A stretch of DNA of 64,000 bases from 2-02-FULL-43-13 sp043813805 (GCA_043813805.1 JBDRKR010000010.1:1-64000), one strand, 5' to 3'; positions 25,399 to 33,175 are shown, numbered from the stretch's first letter. The notes: generated by a model from the letters alone, not told the origin. Made by a program: numbers and translations.

Positions 25399-25701
25399 TT
25401 AAGCGGGTACGGTATTCAGAATGGGAGCAGGGTTTACAACTTCTTTTGGATTTTCGGCCTGAATCGGTTTTTGTTCGAGCTCGAAACGGATTCTCGTATC
25501 AAGGCAATGATCGGATTGGACGGGAGCAGCGTTGTTTATGGTTGCTTTTTGCCAGTTTCTGGGTGCCGGGGTGGTGCGGCTGAAAAGAATGACTTCTTCC
25601 ATTAGCTGTCCGCCGCATTCGCACGTTATCCTGCGGCAATTCATCGGATAGATGTTTCCGCAGTTTTCCTGACAGGCGAGTCCGTGAAGATAGTGTTGCA
25701 A
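25399..25701 (-). CDS. Small Cys-rich protein
   Basis: A 100-residue protein on the minus strand. It starts with TTG at 25701, 4 nt after AGGAGGG, and has a good promoter: TTGACA (25779-25774), 16 nt, TATACT (25757-25752). The head CQENCGNIYPMNCRRITCEC offers five Cys residues that could bind zinc; the tail is Pro/Asn-rich. The signal set argues for a real gene although I do not recognise a family. Confidence 0.6.
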   Translation of the reverse strand: MQHYLHGLACQENCGNIYPMNCRRITCECGGQLMEEVILFSRTTPAPRNWQKATINNAAPVQSDHCLDTRIRFELEQKPIQAENPKEVVNPAPILNTVPA

Positions 25702-25751
25702 TTTGCCCTCCTTTTTCTATTTTTACCGTTTCAATGTGCTACATGAGCTTA

Positions 25752-25779
25752 AGTATATTTCAGGCAGGGTAAATGTCAA
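25752..25779 (-). promoter_or_regulatory. Promoter of small Cys-rich gene
   Basis: Minus-strand TTGACA, 16-nt spacer, TATACT. Confidence 0.65.
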
Positions 25780-25793
25780 CCCCTGCGGATAAA

Positions 25794-25822
25794 TGGACAA
25801 AATGTCCAAAAAAGAGGATAAT
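25794..25822 (+). promoter_or_regulatory. Promoter of metallopeptidase gene
   Basis: TGGACA, 17-nt spacer and GATAAT (25817-25822), nearly the same spacer sequence as the slipin promoter. ATG lies 9 nt after the -10. Confidence 0.65.
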
Positions 25823-25831
25823 TAAAACAGC

Positions 25832-26191
25832 ATGCAAAGCGATAGCGATTTCGAAAAATTAGTCAAAGAAGCCTTATCGGCTCTGCCCAAGCGTATCCTG
25901 GAAAGAATGGACAACGTGGCTATTGTCATTGAAAAAAGGCCCACAAGGAGCCAGTTTCTCGGTCTTTATCAGGGAGTTCCTCAAAATGCTTGGGGCAGAT
26001 CCTTCGGAATGAGATTGCCCGATAAGATCACCATTTTTCAGGAATCTTTGGAAAGAGCAGCCTCTTCTGAAAAAGAATTAAAAGAAATCGTCAGAGACAC
26101 TGTTTGGCACGAAATTGCCCATCACTTCGGTTTTGATGAGAGAAAAGTCAGGGAACTCGAAGCCAAATGGCGCAAAAAGAGAATAAAATAA
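25832..26191 (+). CDS. Minimal zincin metallopeptidase (DUF1025-like)
   Basis: A 119-residue protein of the metallopeptidase family 'zincin_1'. The active-site motif is WHEIAHHFGFDE near residue 93 (HExxHxxGxxE). The start FEKLVKEALSALPKRILERM and the segment LGLYQGVP match the family. Its cellular substrate is unknown. The gene is monocistronic. Confidence 0.88.
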   Translation: MQSDSDFEKLVKEALSALPKRILERMDNVAIVIEKRPTRSQFLGLYQGVPQNAWGRSFGMRLPDKITIFQESLERAASSEKELKEIVRDTVWHEIAHHFGFDERKVRELEAKWRKKRIK

Positions 26192-26193
26192 AA

Positions 26194-26222
26194 GACCGTC
26201 TCTCGCTGGGCGGTTTTTTGTT
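26194..26222 (+). terminator. Intrinsic terminator
   Basis: GACCGTC/GGCGGTT stem with T6; the tail includes GTTTTGACA (26222-26228), a possible -35 for the next gene. Confidence 0.6.
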
Positions 26223-26235
26223 TTGACAAAGGTTT

Positions 26236-26265
26236 AAATGAAAGAGGGTAAACCTCTTTCATTTT
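26236..26265. repeat. Dispersed palindrome, copy 2
   Basis: AAATGAAAGAGGG and its near-complement around TAAA, one mismatch relative to copy 1. Confidence 0.7.
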
Positions 26266-26345
26266 AAGAGTTGACGGCGGATGTGCTTGACCGCCTCAGG
26301 CGATTTATGTAAGGTAAATTAGCTATTTAAAAAGGAGGTGTTGTT

Positions 26346-27509
26346 ATGCAGGGAATCGAACGGGCATACTCTGATGTATGTATCAATGCGCTTGTGGGGG
26401 CATGGAGCGAGCTGATGGAGGCGACCGGAACGGAAGCTCTCCGCAAGGGACGCTATGGTAAGGGCGATACGCTCGGCTTGGACGCTATCACTGAGATTAC
26501 TATCAAAGGACGGCTGGAAGAATTTGATCAGCATGCCATTCTGATAACCGAAGAGCTTGATAATCAGGCTCACCGGCGCTGGCCGACCGATTCAATCCCG
26601 GAGAGACAACCGATTATGTTTTTTTGTGATCCGACGGACCGTTCGTTTTCGCTCGAGGAGTTTTTGAAGCGTATTTCCGAGCAAAATCCGACAGATAAGG
26701 TTGGCAACCTCATGGCAAGCTGCAAAGCCGAAGAAATATGGGAAAAAATGTTTAAGGCGCCGGTTAGTATTACCGGTGCGGCCGGCGCCATTGCGTGCGT
26801 ACGGAAAGGAGAAATTGTTTTTTCCGTAATTCTTAATTATATTACCGGCATCATTTATGTGGCAACCGAGATTGATGTGTTTTGGTATCAGCTTAACAAT
26901 TTCTCTGATCCTGTAAATGAAGAGGTTACTTTAGCTAAAATTCTCAAGAAAGGGAAGAAACTGGTTTTCCCGGGCGTGCGTGAGTGCGGCTATTCGCCGG
27001 ATGATTGTAAACGGTTTGTGACATTTCTGGGCAAACCGGGATATAAGGAAAATTTTGATGACAGTTTGCTGTTTACCGAGGAGTCCGGCGCGTTTTTGCA
27101 TTATTCGGAGCCTCCCGGACCGTCGCGTGTGCTTTATCTTTCCGAGCTTCAGAACAAACATGGTCCCATCGGATTTATCCTGGATAACGGTGAAAAGATC
27201 GGCGAATGGATGCCCTGGCTTGCGTTTGTAAAATACGCGCGGAATGGCAACGGCGGTCATGCGTTACGGGCTTATGAAATTCCACTTGAGCGTCCTTGGA
27301 CCAAGAACGGAGTGCTGATGTCCACTTCTCCGGCTTATAGCATTTTTTGCGATACCGGAGATAAAATGTATCTTGACATCAGCCGCTTGCGTAATTTTGA
27401 ACGCCCGAGCCAATTCCGTTGTATGATGGTGGTGGTTCCATATAATAATGAACGGATTATTCACATCCTTGAGCAACAGCGGTACCGCGAGATAACCCAT
27501 TCGTTCTAA
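26346..27509 (+). CDS. Inositol-monophosphatase-like family protein
   Basis: A 387-residue protein with a strong AAAGGAGGTG site. The motifs ILITEELDN (about residue 67) and FFCDPTDRS (about residue 94) match the metal-binding EE and DPxD of the lithium-sensitive phosphatase superfamily, with R where G is usual after DPTD. GAAGAIACVRKGEIVFSVIL resembles the family core. Length exceeds typical IMPases (about 260). Sugar-phosphatase activity is inference. A short in-phase remnant follows downstream. Confidence 0.5.
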   Translation: MQGIERAYSDVCINALVGAWSELMEATGTEALRKGRYGKGDTLGLDAITEITIKGRLEEFDQHAILITEELDNQAHRRWPTDSIPERQPIMFFCDPTDRSFSLEEFLKRISEQNPTDKVGNLMASCKAEEIWEKMFKAPVSITGAAGAIACVRKGEIVFSVILNYITGIIYVATEIDVFWYQLNNFSDPVNEEVTLAKILKKGKKLVFPGVRECGYSPDDCKRFVTFLGKPGYKENFDDSLLFTEESGAFLHYSEPPGPSRVLYLSELQNKHGPIGFILDNGEKIGEWMPWLAFVKYARNGNGGHALRAYEIPLERPWTKNGVLMSTSPAYSIFCDTGDKMYLDISRLRNFERPSQFRCMMVVVPYNNERIIHILEQQRYREITHSF

Positions 27510-27534
27510 GAAACGAAAGAAAGGAAAGGAAGTT

Positions 27535-27621
27535 ATTGTCAAAGGTTATGGCTGGGAAGTTGAGCCAAACGTGGAAATCCGCATCGATATAGAAACCGGT
27601 GCACAAAGAGGGAAGCGATAA
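27535..27621 (+). CDS. Possible short ORF with ATT start
   Basis: A 28-codon frame beginning ATT after AAGGAAAGGAAG. It reads VKGYGWEVEPNVEIRIDIET and ends in GKR. No standard start lies in frame. It could be a tiny protein, or a frameshifted end of the preceding gene, because its frame stays open back to 27496. Low certainty. Confidence 0.25.
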   Translation: MVKGYGWEVEPNVEIRIDIETGAQRGKR

Positions 27622-27630
27622 GCGCATTTA

Positions 27631-27667
27631 GAAAGCCGTTCTGGTAAATCAGACGGCTTTTTGTTTT
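27631..27667 (+). terminator. Intrinsic terminator
   Basis: AAAGCCGTTCTG/CAGACGGCTTT stem with TTGTTTT tail. Confidence 0.7.
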
Positions 27668-27668
27668 G

Positions 27669-27692
27669 ATAGAGGTTTAACCTCTTTCATTT
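27669..27692. repeat. Dispersed palindrome, copy 3 (partial)
   Basis: AGAGGTTTAACCTCT core with only the right outer arm (TTCAT) kept; the left arm reads GAT. A decayed copy next to a terminator. Confidence 0.55.
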
Positions 27693-27737
27693 GGAGGCTT
27701 GCCCTGAGAGCCACGAAGGGTTAAAGTGAAAGAAGAT

Positions 27738-28280
27738 ATGAAAAATATCGTTAAATTTATTGTCAGTATTTTGATCTGCCAGGCCACCGGAGTTCTGGGT
27801 TCTTTTTTCACCGCGCCGGCCATAAATACCTGGTATGCTTTTTTAGCTAAGTCTTCGTTCAATCCGCCTGATTTTGTTTTTGCGCCGGTCTGGACTTTGT
27901 TATTCTTATTAATGGGTATTGCTTTATATTTGGTCTGGTCGAAGAACTGGCATATTGAAGTTAAAGCTGAGACTGCTAATCAAAAGACATGGAACCCGAT
28001 TTCAAGGAAACTTTACACGGGCACTTGGCGCGAAGAAAATGCGGTGGCTATTTTTTCTCTTCAGCTGGGTTTGAATATTTTATGGTCGATCATCTTTTTC
28101 GGCCTGAAAGCTCCGGGTTTCGCCTTCTTTGAAATTCTCATGCTCTGGTTCGCTATTTTATATACGATTGTCAATTTCTACCGCATCTCCAAGGCCTCAA
28201 GTTTTCTCTTGCTGCCTTATCTTCTCTGGGTCAGTTTCGCCGCAGTTTTAAACTTCGCCATTTGGAGATTAAATAGTTAA
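27738..28280 (+). CDS. TspO/MBR family protein
   Basis: A 180-residue tryptophan-rich membrane protein with five helices. Family marks include SSFNPPDFVFAPVWTLLFLL and LGLNILWSIIFFGL, with a WxPW-like insert replaced by a longer loop (about 25 residues) between helices 2 and 3. TspO binds tetrapyrroles and is often linked to oxidative stress. Start taken at ATG 27738, 10 nt after TAAAGT with a TTGCCC 17 nt upstream; a GTG at 27726 is possible. Confidence 0.88.
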   Translation: MKNIVKFIVSILICQATGVLGSFFTAPAINTWYAFLAKSSFNPPDFVFAPVWTLLFLLMGIALYLVWSKNWHIEVKAETANQKTWNPISRKLYTGTWREENAVAIFSLQLGLNILWSIIFFGLKAPGFAFFEILMLWFAILYTIVNFYRISKASSFLLLPYLLWVSFAAVLNFAIWRLNS

Positions 28281-28332
28281 TTTAAGACTCACACGAGACG
28301 GGTCGTCTAAAAGGTTATAAAGTGGTTATTTT

Positions 28333-28379
28333 GCATAGTTTCGTTCAATACTTGCATAGTTTACATAGTTTGCTATAAT
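28333..28379 (+). promoter_or_regulatory. Promoter with three CATAGTTT repeats
   Basis: Direct repeats GCATAGTTT (28333-28341), GCATAGTTT (28354-28362) and CATAGTTT (28364-28371) surround the -35 (TTGCAT, 28352-28357) and abut the extended -10 TGCTATAAT (28374-28379). The layout suggests a repeat-binding regulator, possibly the MerR-type protein encoded next. The ATG is 6 nt after the -10. Confidence 0.6.
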
Positions 28380-28385
28380 ACATCC

Positions 28386-29105
28386 ATGGAAGAAGAATTA
28401 TTAACCATAAGAGAGGCAGCCCAATTTCTTGGTGTTTCTATCGATACATTGCGGCGCTGGGATAAAAGCGGTAAATTGGTTGCCCTTAAGAAGGCGGGTG
28501 GCACGCACAGGCATTATTCAAAAAGGGACTTGGAGATATTTTCTAGCGATTTATCAAAAATGGCGAATGATTGGGCGGTTTTTGGCGGAGAAATACCGCA
28601 GGATTTTTATTGTTCAAACAGCGCAATTTTCCAAACAAGGTTAACCAAGATGCAGGATATGCTTATGAATTACGAAAAGACAAATAAGATTTTTTCTATT
28701 ATTGTTGCGGTTGCGGGCGAAATCGGCAATAATTCATACGATCACAACCTTGGGAATTGGCCTGATGCACCCGGAATATTTTTTGGTTATGATATCCATA
28801 AGGGGATTATTGTTCTTGCCGACAGGGGATTGGGCGTTTTGAAAACCTTGAGCAGAATAAAACCGGAGCTTATAAACCACGAAGACGCTCTTCGGACTGC
28901 TTTTACCGAAATAATTTCCGGCCGGTCTCCCGAAGAACGGGGTAATGGGTTGAAATTCGTCCGTGAAGTTATTTCAAAAAATCCAGTCGATTTATTATTC
29001 CGAAGCGGTGATGCCGAACTTAATTTAAAGGGCGATAGCGAAGATTTAAACATCACTAAGTCAAAAATGGCTATCCGGGGCTGTTTGGCGATAATCAAAT
29101 TTTAA
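28386..29105 (+). CDS. MerR-type helix-turn-helix fused to GHKL ATPase domain
   Basis: A 239-residue two-domain regulator. Residues 1-60 are a MerR-like DNA-binding domain (LTIREAAQFLGVSIDTLRRW, then KKAGGTHRHYSKRDLEIF). Residues 100-239 look like a histidine-kinase-type ATPase: N-box EIGNNSYDHN, G1 box DRGLGV and G2-like ERGNGLKFV. It has no phospho-acceptor His domain, so it is not a standard kinase. The ATG directly follows the promoter (leaderless). It is 11 bp upstream of a STAS-like gene; the pair resembles ATPase/DUF4325 partner-switch modules. Confidence 0.75.
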   Translation: MEEELLTIREAAQFLGVSIDTLRRWDKSGKLVALKKAGGTHRHYSKRDLEIFSSDLSKMANDWAVFGGEIPQDFYCSNSAIFQTRLTKMQDMLMNYEKTNKIFSIIVAVAGEIGNNSYDHNLGNWPDAPGIFFGYDIHKGIIVLADRGLGVLKTLSRIKPELINHEDALRTAFTEIISGRSPEERGNGLKFVREVISKNPVDLLFRSGDAELNLKGDSEDLNITKSKMAIRGCLAIIKF

Positions 29106-29116
29106 TTGTAAACACT

Positions 29117-29407
29117 ATGATAATCGAGCTAAAAAAATTTGGGACAACATTGATTTCGAGACAAACGGGCAAAGAGGCGTTTGCCGCTTTTCAGCCGACA
29201 TTGCAAGACATTAAACCCAAAGAAAACCTTGAAATTAATTTTGAAGGCGTTTTAACGTTTTCTCCTTCTTGGGGAGATGAGTTTTTAACCCCGCTCGCCA
29301 AAAAATTTGGCAGTCGGCTTATTTTGGTTGCTACAGGTAATCTTTCGGTGAAAGCAACGCTGGAAACATTAGAAAAAATTAGCGGCGTAAAATTTATAAT
29401 CAAATAG
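29117..29407 (+). CDS. STAS-like DUF4325 protein
   Basis: A 96-residue protein matching the DUF4325 STAS-like family (NLEINFEGVLTFSPSWGDEF, then PLAKKFGSRLILV). Known members sit next to ATPase-domain proteins, as here. The conserved SPSW/SxSF segment is where a phosphorylatable Ser would lie in anti-sigma antagonists. It is sandwiched between the MerR-ATPase and a superoxide reductase, hinting at a signal chain that governs oxygen defence. The mechanism is inferred. Confidence 0.75.
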   Translation: MIIELKKFGTTLISRQTGKEAFAAFQPTLQDIKPKENLEINFEGVLTFSPSWGDEFLTPLAKKFGSRLILVATGNLSVKATLETLEKISGVKFIIK

Positions 29408-29421
29408 TTAATCATAAAAAC

Positions 29422-29808
29422 ATGACTCAACTCAAACAAGTTTATCGATGCAACATTTGCGGCAATATCGTCGAAGTTTTGCATGCGGGTCAAGGCGAGC
29501 TTGTTTGCTGTGGCAAACCCATGGAATTGCTTCAAGAGAAGACTCAGGATTTAGGTCACGAAAAGCACGTGCCGGTCGTTGAGAAAACAGAGCAGGGGAT
29601 TTTAGTCAAAGTGGGATCTGTCCCGCATCCCATGGAAATAACCCATTATATTGAATGGATAGAGATTATCGCTGACGGCGAATCTTACCGTAAATTCCTG
29701 AAACCCGACGACAAACCGGAAGCGTTGTTTGGAGAAGCTTATCCCGGGCCGATTCGAATGATCACGGCCCGCGCATATTGCAACATCCACGGCTTGTGGA
29801 AGGGGTAA
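29422..29808 (+). CDS. dfx: Desulfoferrodoxin (superoxide reductase)
   Basis: A 128-residue 2Fe-type superoxide reductase. The N-terminal rubredoxin-like centre has CNICG and CCGKP. The catalytic Fe(His)4(Cys) site shows GHEKHVPVV (His), VPHPMEITHYIEW (His pair) and YCNIHGLW (Cys, His). It reduces superoxide to peroxide without forming O2, typical for anaerobes. It ends the three-gene operon begun at 28386. Confidence 0.96.
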   Translation: MTQLKQVYRCNICGNIVEVLHAGQGELVCCGKPMELLQEKTQDLGHEKHVPVVEKTEQGILVKVGSVPHPMEITHYIEWIEIIADGESYRKFLKPDDKPEALFGEAYPGPIRMITARAYCNIHGLWKG

Positions 29809-29813
29809 AAAGG

Positions 29814-29847
29814 GAGCCGCTCTCGTAGGGCGGTTTTTCTTTTGACA
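29814..29847 (+). terminator. Terminator overlapping next -35
   Basis: GAGCCGC/GGGCGGT stem with TTTTCTTTTGACA. TTGACA (29842-29847), 16 nt, TATATC (29864-29869). Confidence 0.6.
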
Positions 29848-29881
29848 AAATAGTCATACAAGGTATATCGTGGATGAATAT

Positions 29882-30625
29882 ATGACAAAAGATCAATTAG
29901 AGAAGCATAAAAAAGCGGCTCAAAAGCTGTGGTTGGTCAACCAGAAGACTTTTCGCTTCATAAAAAAGAATATTGGTAAAGCGTCAGAATATGATGTTAA
30001 TAGATTCATTCTTTCTGAGTTTAAAAAACAGGGGATGGTTGCTGATAAAAAGCATCTATGCCAGATAGTGGCGGCAGGTGAGAATACGGATAAGGTGCAT
30101 TATTTTCCTTTAAAAAATAAGTCAAAAATCATACAACGGAATAGTCTGATATTAATAGATACTTGGGCTAGGCTTAAAGAAAAAGATTCTCCCTTCGCCG
30201 ATATCACGTGGATGGCTTATTCCGGGAAAAGCGTGCCCAAAGATATTCAGAGAGTCTTTGATAAGGTTATTAGGGCGAGAGATATTACGCTGGATTACCT
30301 GAGAAAGAGCGTAAGAAGGGGGAAGTTTCCCAAAACAAAAGAAATAGACAAAGTAGCCAGGAAATATTTTAAAAAATTCAATTTAGAGAAAAATTTCCTC
30401 CATGGGACCGGTCACAGTCTGGGGATCAAAGAGTGCCATGGTCGGTATTTCCGCTTCGGGGAAAAAAGTGGGGCTAGATTGAAGCCGAATATACCTTTTA
30501 CCATTGAACCCGGGCTTTATCTTAAGGATAAGTTCGGCGTTAGAAGTGAAATCAACTGTTACGTGGATGATAACCGCAAATTGATTGTAACTACGGAAAT
30601 CCAGAATAAAATAATCAAAATTTAA
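29882..30625 (+). CDS. M24 family metallopeptidase (Xaa-Pro aminopeptidase-like)
   Basis: A 247-residue pita-bread-fold peptidase without the usual N-terminal creatinase domain. The five metal ligands are visible in order: Asp in LILIDTWARL, Asp in PFADITW, His in HGTGHSLGI, Glu in FTIEPGLYL and Glu in VRSEINCYV. I chose ATG 29882; a GTG at 29870 would lie inside the promoter spacing. Likely an X-Pro or Met aminopeptidase relative. Confidence 0.85.
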   Translation: MTKDQLEKHKKAAQKLWLVNQKTFRFIKKNIGKASEYDVNRFILSEFKKQGMVADKKHLCQIVAAGENTDKVHYFPLKNKSKIIQRNSLILIDTWARLKEKDSPFADITWMAYSGKSVPKDIQRVFDKVIRARDITLDYLRKSVRRGKFPKTKEIDKVARKYFKKFNLEKNFLHGTGHSLGIKECHGRYFRFGEKSGARLKPNIPFTIEPGLYLKDKFGVRSEINCYVDDNRKLIVTTEIQNKIIKI

Positions 30626-30650
30626 TCTGAAGCTTAAAAGTCGCCCAAAA

Positions 30651-30691
30651 GGCCCCTCCTTCGTCAAGACTTCGGCAGACAGGGGTTTTTT
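30651..30691 (+). terminator. Long-loop terminator
   Basis: GCCCCTC and AGGGG arms separated by about 22 nt, then six T. Confidence 0.5.
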
Positions 30692-30704
30692 GGTCCGCCT
30701 TCGC

Positions 30705-30733
30705 TTGCGAGCTATGGCGAGACAAAGTAGAAT
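30705..30733 (+). promoter_or_regulatory. TTGCGA-17-TAGAAT promoter
   Basis: TTGCGA lies inside TTCGCTTGCGAGCT; the -10 TAGAAT (30728-30733) is 6 nt before ATG 30740. The same arrangement recurs at 46050-46078. Confidence 0.55.
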
Positions 30734-30739
30734 AAATTA

Positions 30740-31429
30740 ATGAAAACAATAGGGCTTATCGGGGGGATGAGTTGGAGGTCTTCCCAGGAATATTACAGAA
30801 TTATAAACGAAGTCATTCAAAATAAATTAGGAGGCTGGCATTCAGCTAAAATTTTAATGTACTCCGTTGATTTTAATGAAATAGACTTAGAACACCATAC
30901 GAAAGATTGGAAAAAATCTGAAAATATTTTAATTGACGCAGCTAAGAGTGTAGAAAAAGGAGGGGCAGATTTTATTGTTATCTGCGCCAATACGGCTCAT
31001 GTATTGGCCGATACAATCCAGAAAAGCGTAAAGATTCCCGTCTTGCATATCGCAGATGCCACAGCGGAAAGAATCAAGTCTGAAAAAATTATAAATGTCG
31101 GGCTTTTGGGAACAAGAATCACGACGGAAGAAGGTTTTTATAAAAAAAGATTAGAGATAAAATATGGACTTAATGTTATTATTCCGCAAGAAAAGGAAAG
31201 AGAAATTGTGGGCAAAGAAATTAATAATCTATGCCTCGGTAAAACAACTCCCCAATCAAAACAACGGCTTATAAAAATTATAAACAATTTGGTTAAAAAT
31301 GGAGCCGAGGCTGTAATTCTAGGATGTACAGAACTTTCTTTAGTGTTGCGACAAAAAGATGTAAAAATTCCTTTGTTCGATACTACGAGAATCCATGCTG
31401 AAACTGCCGCAGAGCACTCTTTAAGTTAA
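30740..31429 (+). CDS. Aspartate/glutamate racemase family protein
   Basis: A 229-residue racemase. It begins MKTIGLIGGMSWRSSQEYYR, typical of the RacX/YgeA group. The two catalytic Cys residues lie in VICANTAH (about residue 83) and ILGCTELSL (about residue 195). It likely supplies D-amino acids for peptidoglycan or is a broad-specificity racemase. Probably leaderless. Confidence 0.92.
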   Translation: MKTIGLIGGMSWRSSQEYYRIINEVIQNKLGGWHSAKILMYSVDFNEIDLEHHTKDWKKSENILIDAAKSVEKGGADFIVICANTAHVLADTIQKSVKIPVLHIADATAERIKSEKIINVGLLGTRITTEEGFYKKRLEIKYGLNVIIPQEKEREIVGKEINNLCLGKTTPQSKQRLIKIINNLVKNGAEAVILGCTELSLVLRQKDVKIPLFDTTRIHAETAAEHSLS

Positions 31430-31472
31430 AATGATTGAGGTCGAACTTCGGACAACATTGCCCAAAAGGCCT

Positions 31473-31534
31473 CGCCCGTGGCTATGGCCGAGGGCGATTT
31501 TTTGTTTACACTGAACTTGTTGAAGTGGTAGGAT
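31473..31534 (+). promoter_or_regulatory. Terminator-promoter cassette (copy 1)
   Basis: TCGCCC/GGGCGA hairpin, T6, TTTACA (-35), 18 nt, TAGGAT (31529-31534), with ATG 6 nt later. Bases 31493-31529 are repeated with one deletion at 34809-34844. Confidence 0.6.
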
Positions 31535-31540
31535 ACAAAC

Positions 31541-31831
31541 ATGACATTATCATTGGCCGGCATTATTGGATTTTTAACGGTAACCATTGCCATACTTGTT
31601 AAGGTGATAGGATTGCCTGATCAGGCAAGAAAGAATTATCTTCGTAAATCTACCGAAGGTATTTCAACTATATTTTTTGTTCTGGCTTTAATTTCTTACT
31701 TATTGTGGACCGTTCATGGGATAATAGAAAAGGACACGGTTCTTATTATTGGACAAGGAGTAGGAATAATTACAACAGGCATTATTGTTTTTCAGATTAT
31801 TAAATATAGGAATGGAGGAAAAAGGGGTTAG
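31541..31831 (+). CDS. SemiSWEET/PQ-loop family transporter
   Basis: A 96-residue protein with three transmembrane helices, the size of a bacterial SemiSWEET. The first helix is followed by the PQ-like motif LPDQARKNYLRKSTEGIS, and the third helix (LIIGQGVGIITTGIIVFQII) fits. Dimers of such units transport sugars. Leaderless start. Confidence 0.85.
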   Translation: MTLSLAGIIGFLTVTIAILVKVIGLPDQARKNYLRKSTEGISTIFFVLALISYLLWTVHGIIEKDTVLIIGQGVGIITTGIIVFQIIKYRNGGKRG

Positions 31832-31955
31832 GCACCTTTTAATTAAGTAAAAAGTCGAATCCTTCGATAAGACTCGGGGTAGGGAATTAATTGAGAAATA
31901 AGAACCTCGTCCTATGGCAAGAACCTTGTTTCTTCACTACGCTCAGAAATAAAAT

Positions 31956-32519
31956 ATGAAATTCGCATTTATTTTCCACGGTTCTAATGGAAGCAAGGAT
32001 GCTCATTGGTATCCCTGGCTCAAAGAGGAGCTGGAAAAGAGGGAATTGCAAGTATTTTTACCGCAATTTCCCGTTGAAGAAAATCAGACCCTTCAGAACT
32101 GGTTTGACGCTCTAAGGCCGATGAAAGAACATCTTGGCGACTCCATCCTTATCGGACATAGTCTTGGGGTTCCTTTTATTCTAAATATATTAAATCAATG
32201 GGATGTAAAAGTCAGGGCCGCTTTTCTGGTGGCAGGTTTTTCGGGGCATTTGGAGGCAGAAGGAGAATTAAATCTTGATGATTTTGCCGAAAGGGAGTTT
32301 GATTGGAACAAAATTAAACAAAATTGTAAGTATTTTTGTGTGATACATTCAGATGACGATCCATACGTTCCCTTAAAAAAAGCAGAAGAACTGGCAAGCA
32401 ATTTGGGCGCAGAAGTAACCGTAGTAAGGGGAGGAAAGCATTTTCAGGCCCAATCTGGATTCAAAAAATTCAACTCACTTTTAGAAAAAATTGAAGAAAA
32501 GGTGTCAGGAACCTTTTAG
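31956..32519 (+). CDS. Alpha/beta hydrolase, RBBP9/YdeN type
   Basis: A 187-residue hydrolase. The nucleophile motif is LIGHSLGVPF (Ser near residue 70), with Asp in HSDDDPYVPL and His in RGGKHFQAQSGF completing the triad. HGSNGSKDAHWYPWL at the N-terminus is typical of RBBP9/YdeN. Substrate unknown. The space 31832-31955 shows no clear promoter. Confidence 0.88.
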   Translation: MKFAFIFHGSNGSKDAHWYPWLKEELEKRELQVFLPQFPVEENQTLQNWFDALRPMKEHLGDSILIGHSLGVPFILNILNQWDVKVRAAFLVAGFSGHLEAEGELNLDDFAEREFDWNKIKQNCKYFCVIHSDDDPYVPLKKAEELASNLGAEVTVVRGGKHFQAQSGFKKFNSLLEKIEEKVSGTF

Positions 32520-32550
32520 CTAAACAAAAAGTTGAACTTTAGGGTCGTTG

Positions 32551-32575
32551 AGGACGATCCTCAACCTAATTTATA
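32551..32575 (+). repeat. AGGAYGATCCTCAACCT repeat, copy B
   Basis: AGGACGATCCTCAACCTAAT. With the preceding TTG it forms TTGAGGA-CGA-TCCTCAA, a 7-bp hairpin. It lies 33 nt before the DUF523 start. Confidence 0.5.
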
Positions 32576-32607
32576 AGTTAAATTATTCGGAGCAGAGCCT
32601 CAATCAT

Positions 32608-33084
32608 ATGAAATTATGCAGTGCGTGTTTATTAGGAGTAAAGTGCCGTTACGACGGTCAGAGCTTGTTGAACGAAAAGATTTTTGAATTGTCAAAAAAA
32701 GATAAGTTATTGCCGGTTTGCCCGGAAGTGCTGGGCGGTCTGCCGGTGCCGAGAGAAGAAGCCCAAATAAAAAACGGCAGAGTGATAACGAAATCTGGCG
32801 AAGATATCACCTCGTTTTTTGAAAAAGGAGCGAGCGAGGTTTTAAAGATAGCTAAGTCGTTTGATATTAAAGAGGCAATTTTGAAGCAGAGAAGTCCGTC
32901 TTGCGGCTGCGGCCAGATTTACGACGGCACTTTTTCGGGAAAAACGATCAAGGGCGACGGGGTTACTACCGCTTTATTGAAAAAGAACGGCATCAAGGTA
33001 ATCAGCGAAGAAGAGAGTGTCGTAATTGACGTCGGACGTCAATTATTGGACGGCGGATGTCGGGATATCCGATTTCCAAAATAA
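32608..33084 (+). CDS. DUF523 family protein
   Basis: A 158-residue protein with the DUF523 signatures MKLCSACLLGVKCRYDG, PVCPEVLGGLPVPR, and LKQRSPSCGCGQIYDG. The conserved Cys residues suggest metal or Fe-S binding. I chose ATG 32608 because the family begins there. DUF523 domains are sometimes fused to DUF1722; here it stands alone. Function unknown. Confidence 0.88.
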   Translation: MKLCSACLLGVKCRYDGQSLLNEKIFELSKKDKLLPVCPEVLGGLPVPREEAQIKNGRVITKSGEDITSFFEKGASEVLKIAKSFDIKEAILKQRSPSCGCGQIYDGTFSGKTIKGDGVTTALLKKNGIKVISEEESVVIDVGRQLLDGGCRDIRFPK

Positions 33085-33110
33085 TATCGCCGAAGAGGCG
33101 GTTTTTATTT
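33084..33110 (+). terminator. Short terminator
   Basis: CGCC GAAGA GGCG with TTTTTATTT, immediately before a strong promoter. Confidence 0.6.
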
Positions 33111-33112
33111 GC

Positions 33113-33141
33113 TTGACAAATTAGTAATAATATGCTATAAT
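33113..33141 (+). promoter_or_regulatory. Consensus sigma-70 promoter
   Basis: TTGACA (33113-33118), exactly 17 nt, TATAAT (33136-33141) preceded by TGC. It is the best promoter match in the window and drives four small genes. Confidence 0.8.
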
Positions 33142-33175
33142 TTAAGCAGAAAAAGAAGGAAAAGGAGTTATAAGA

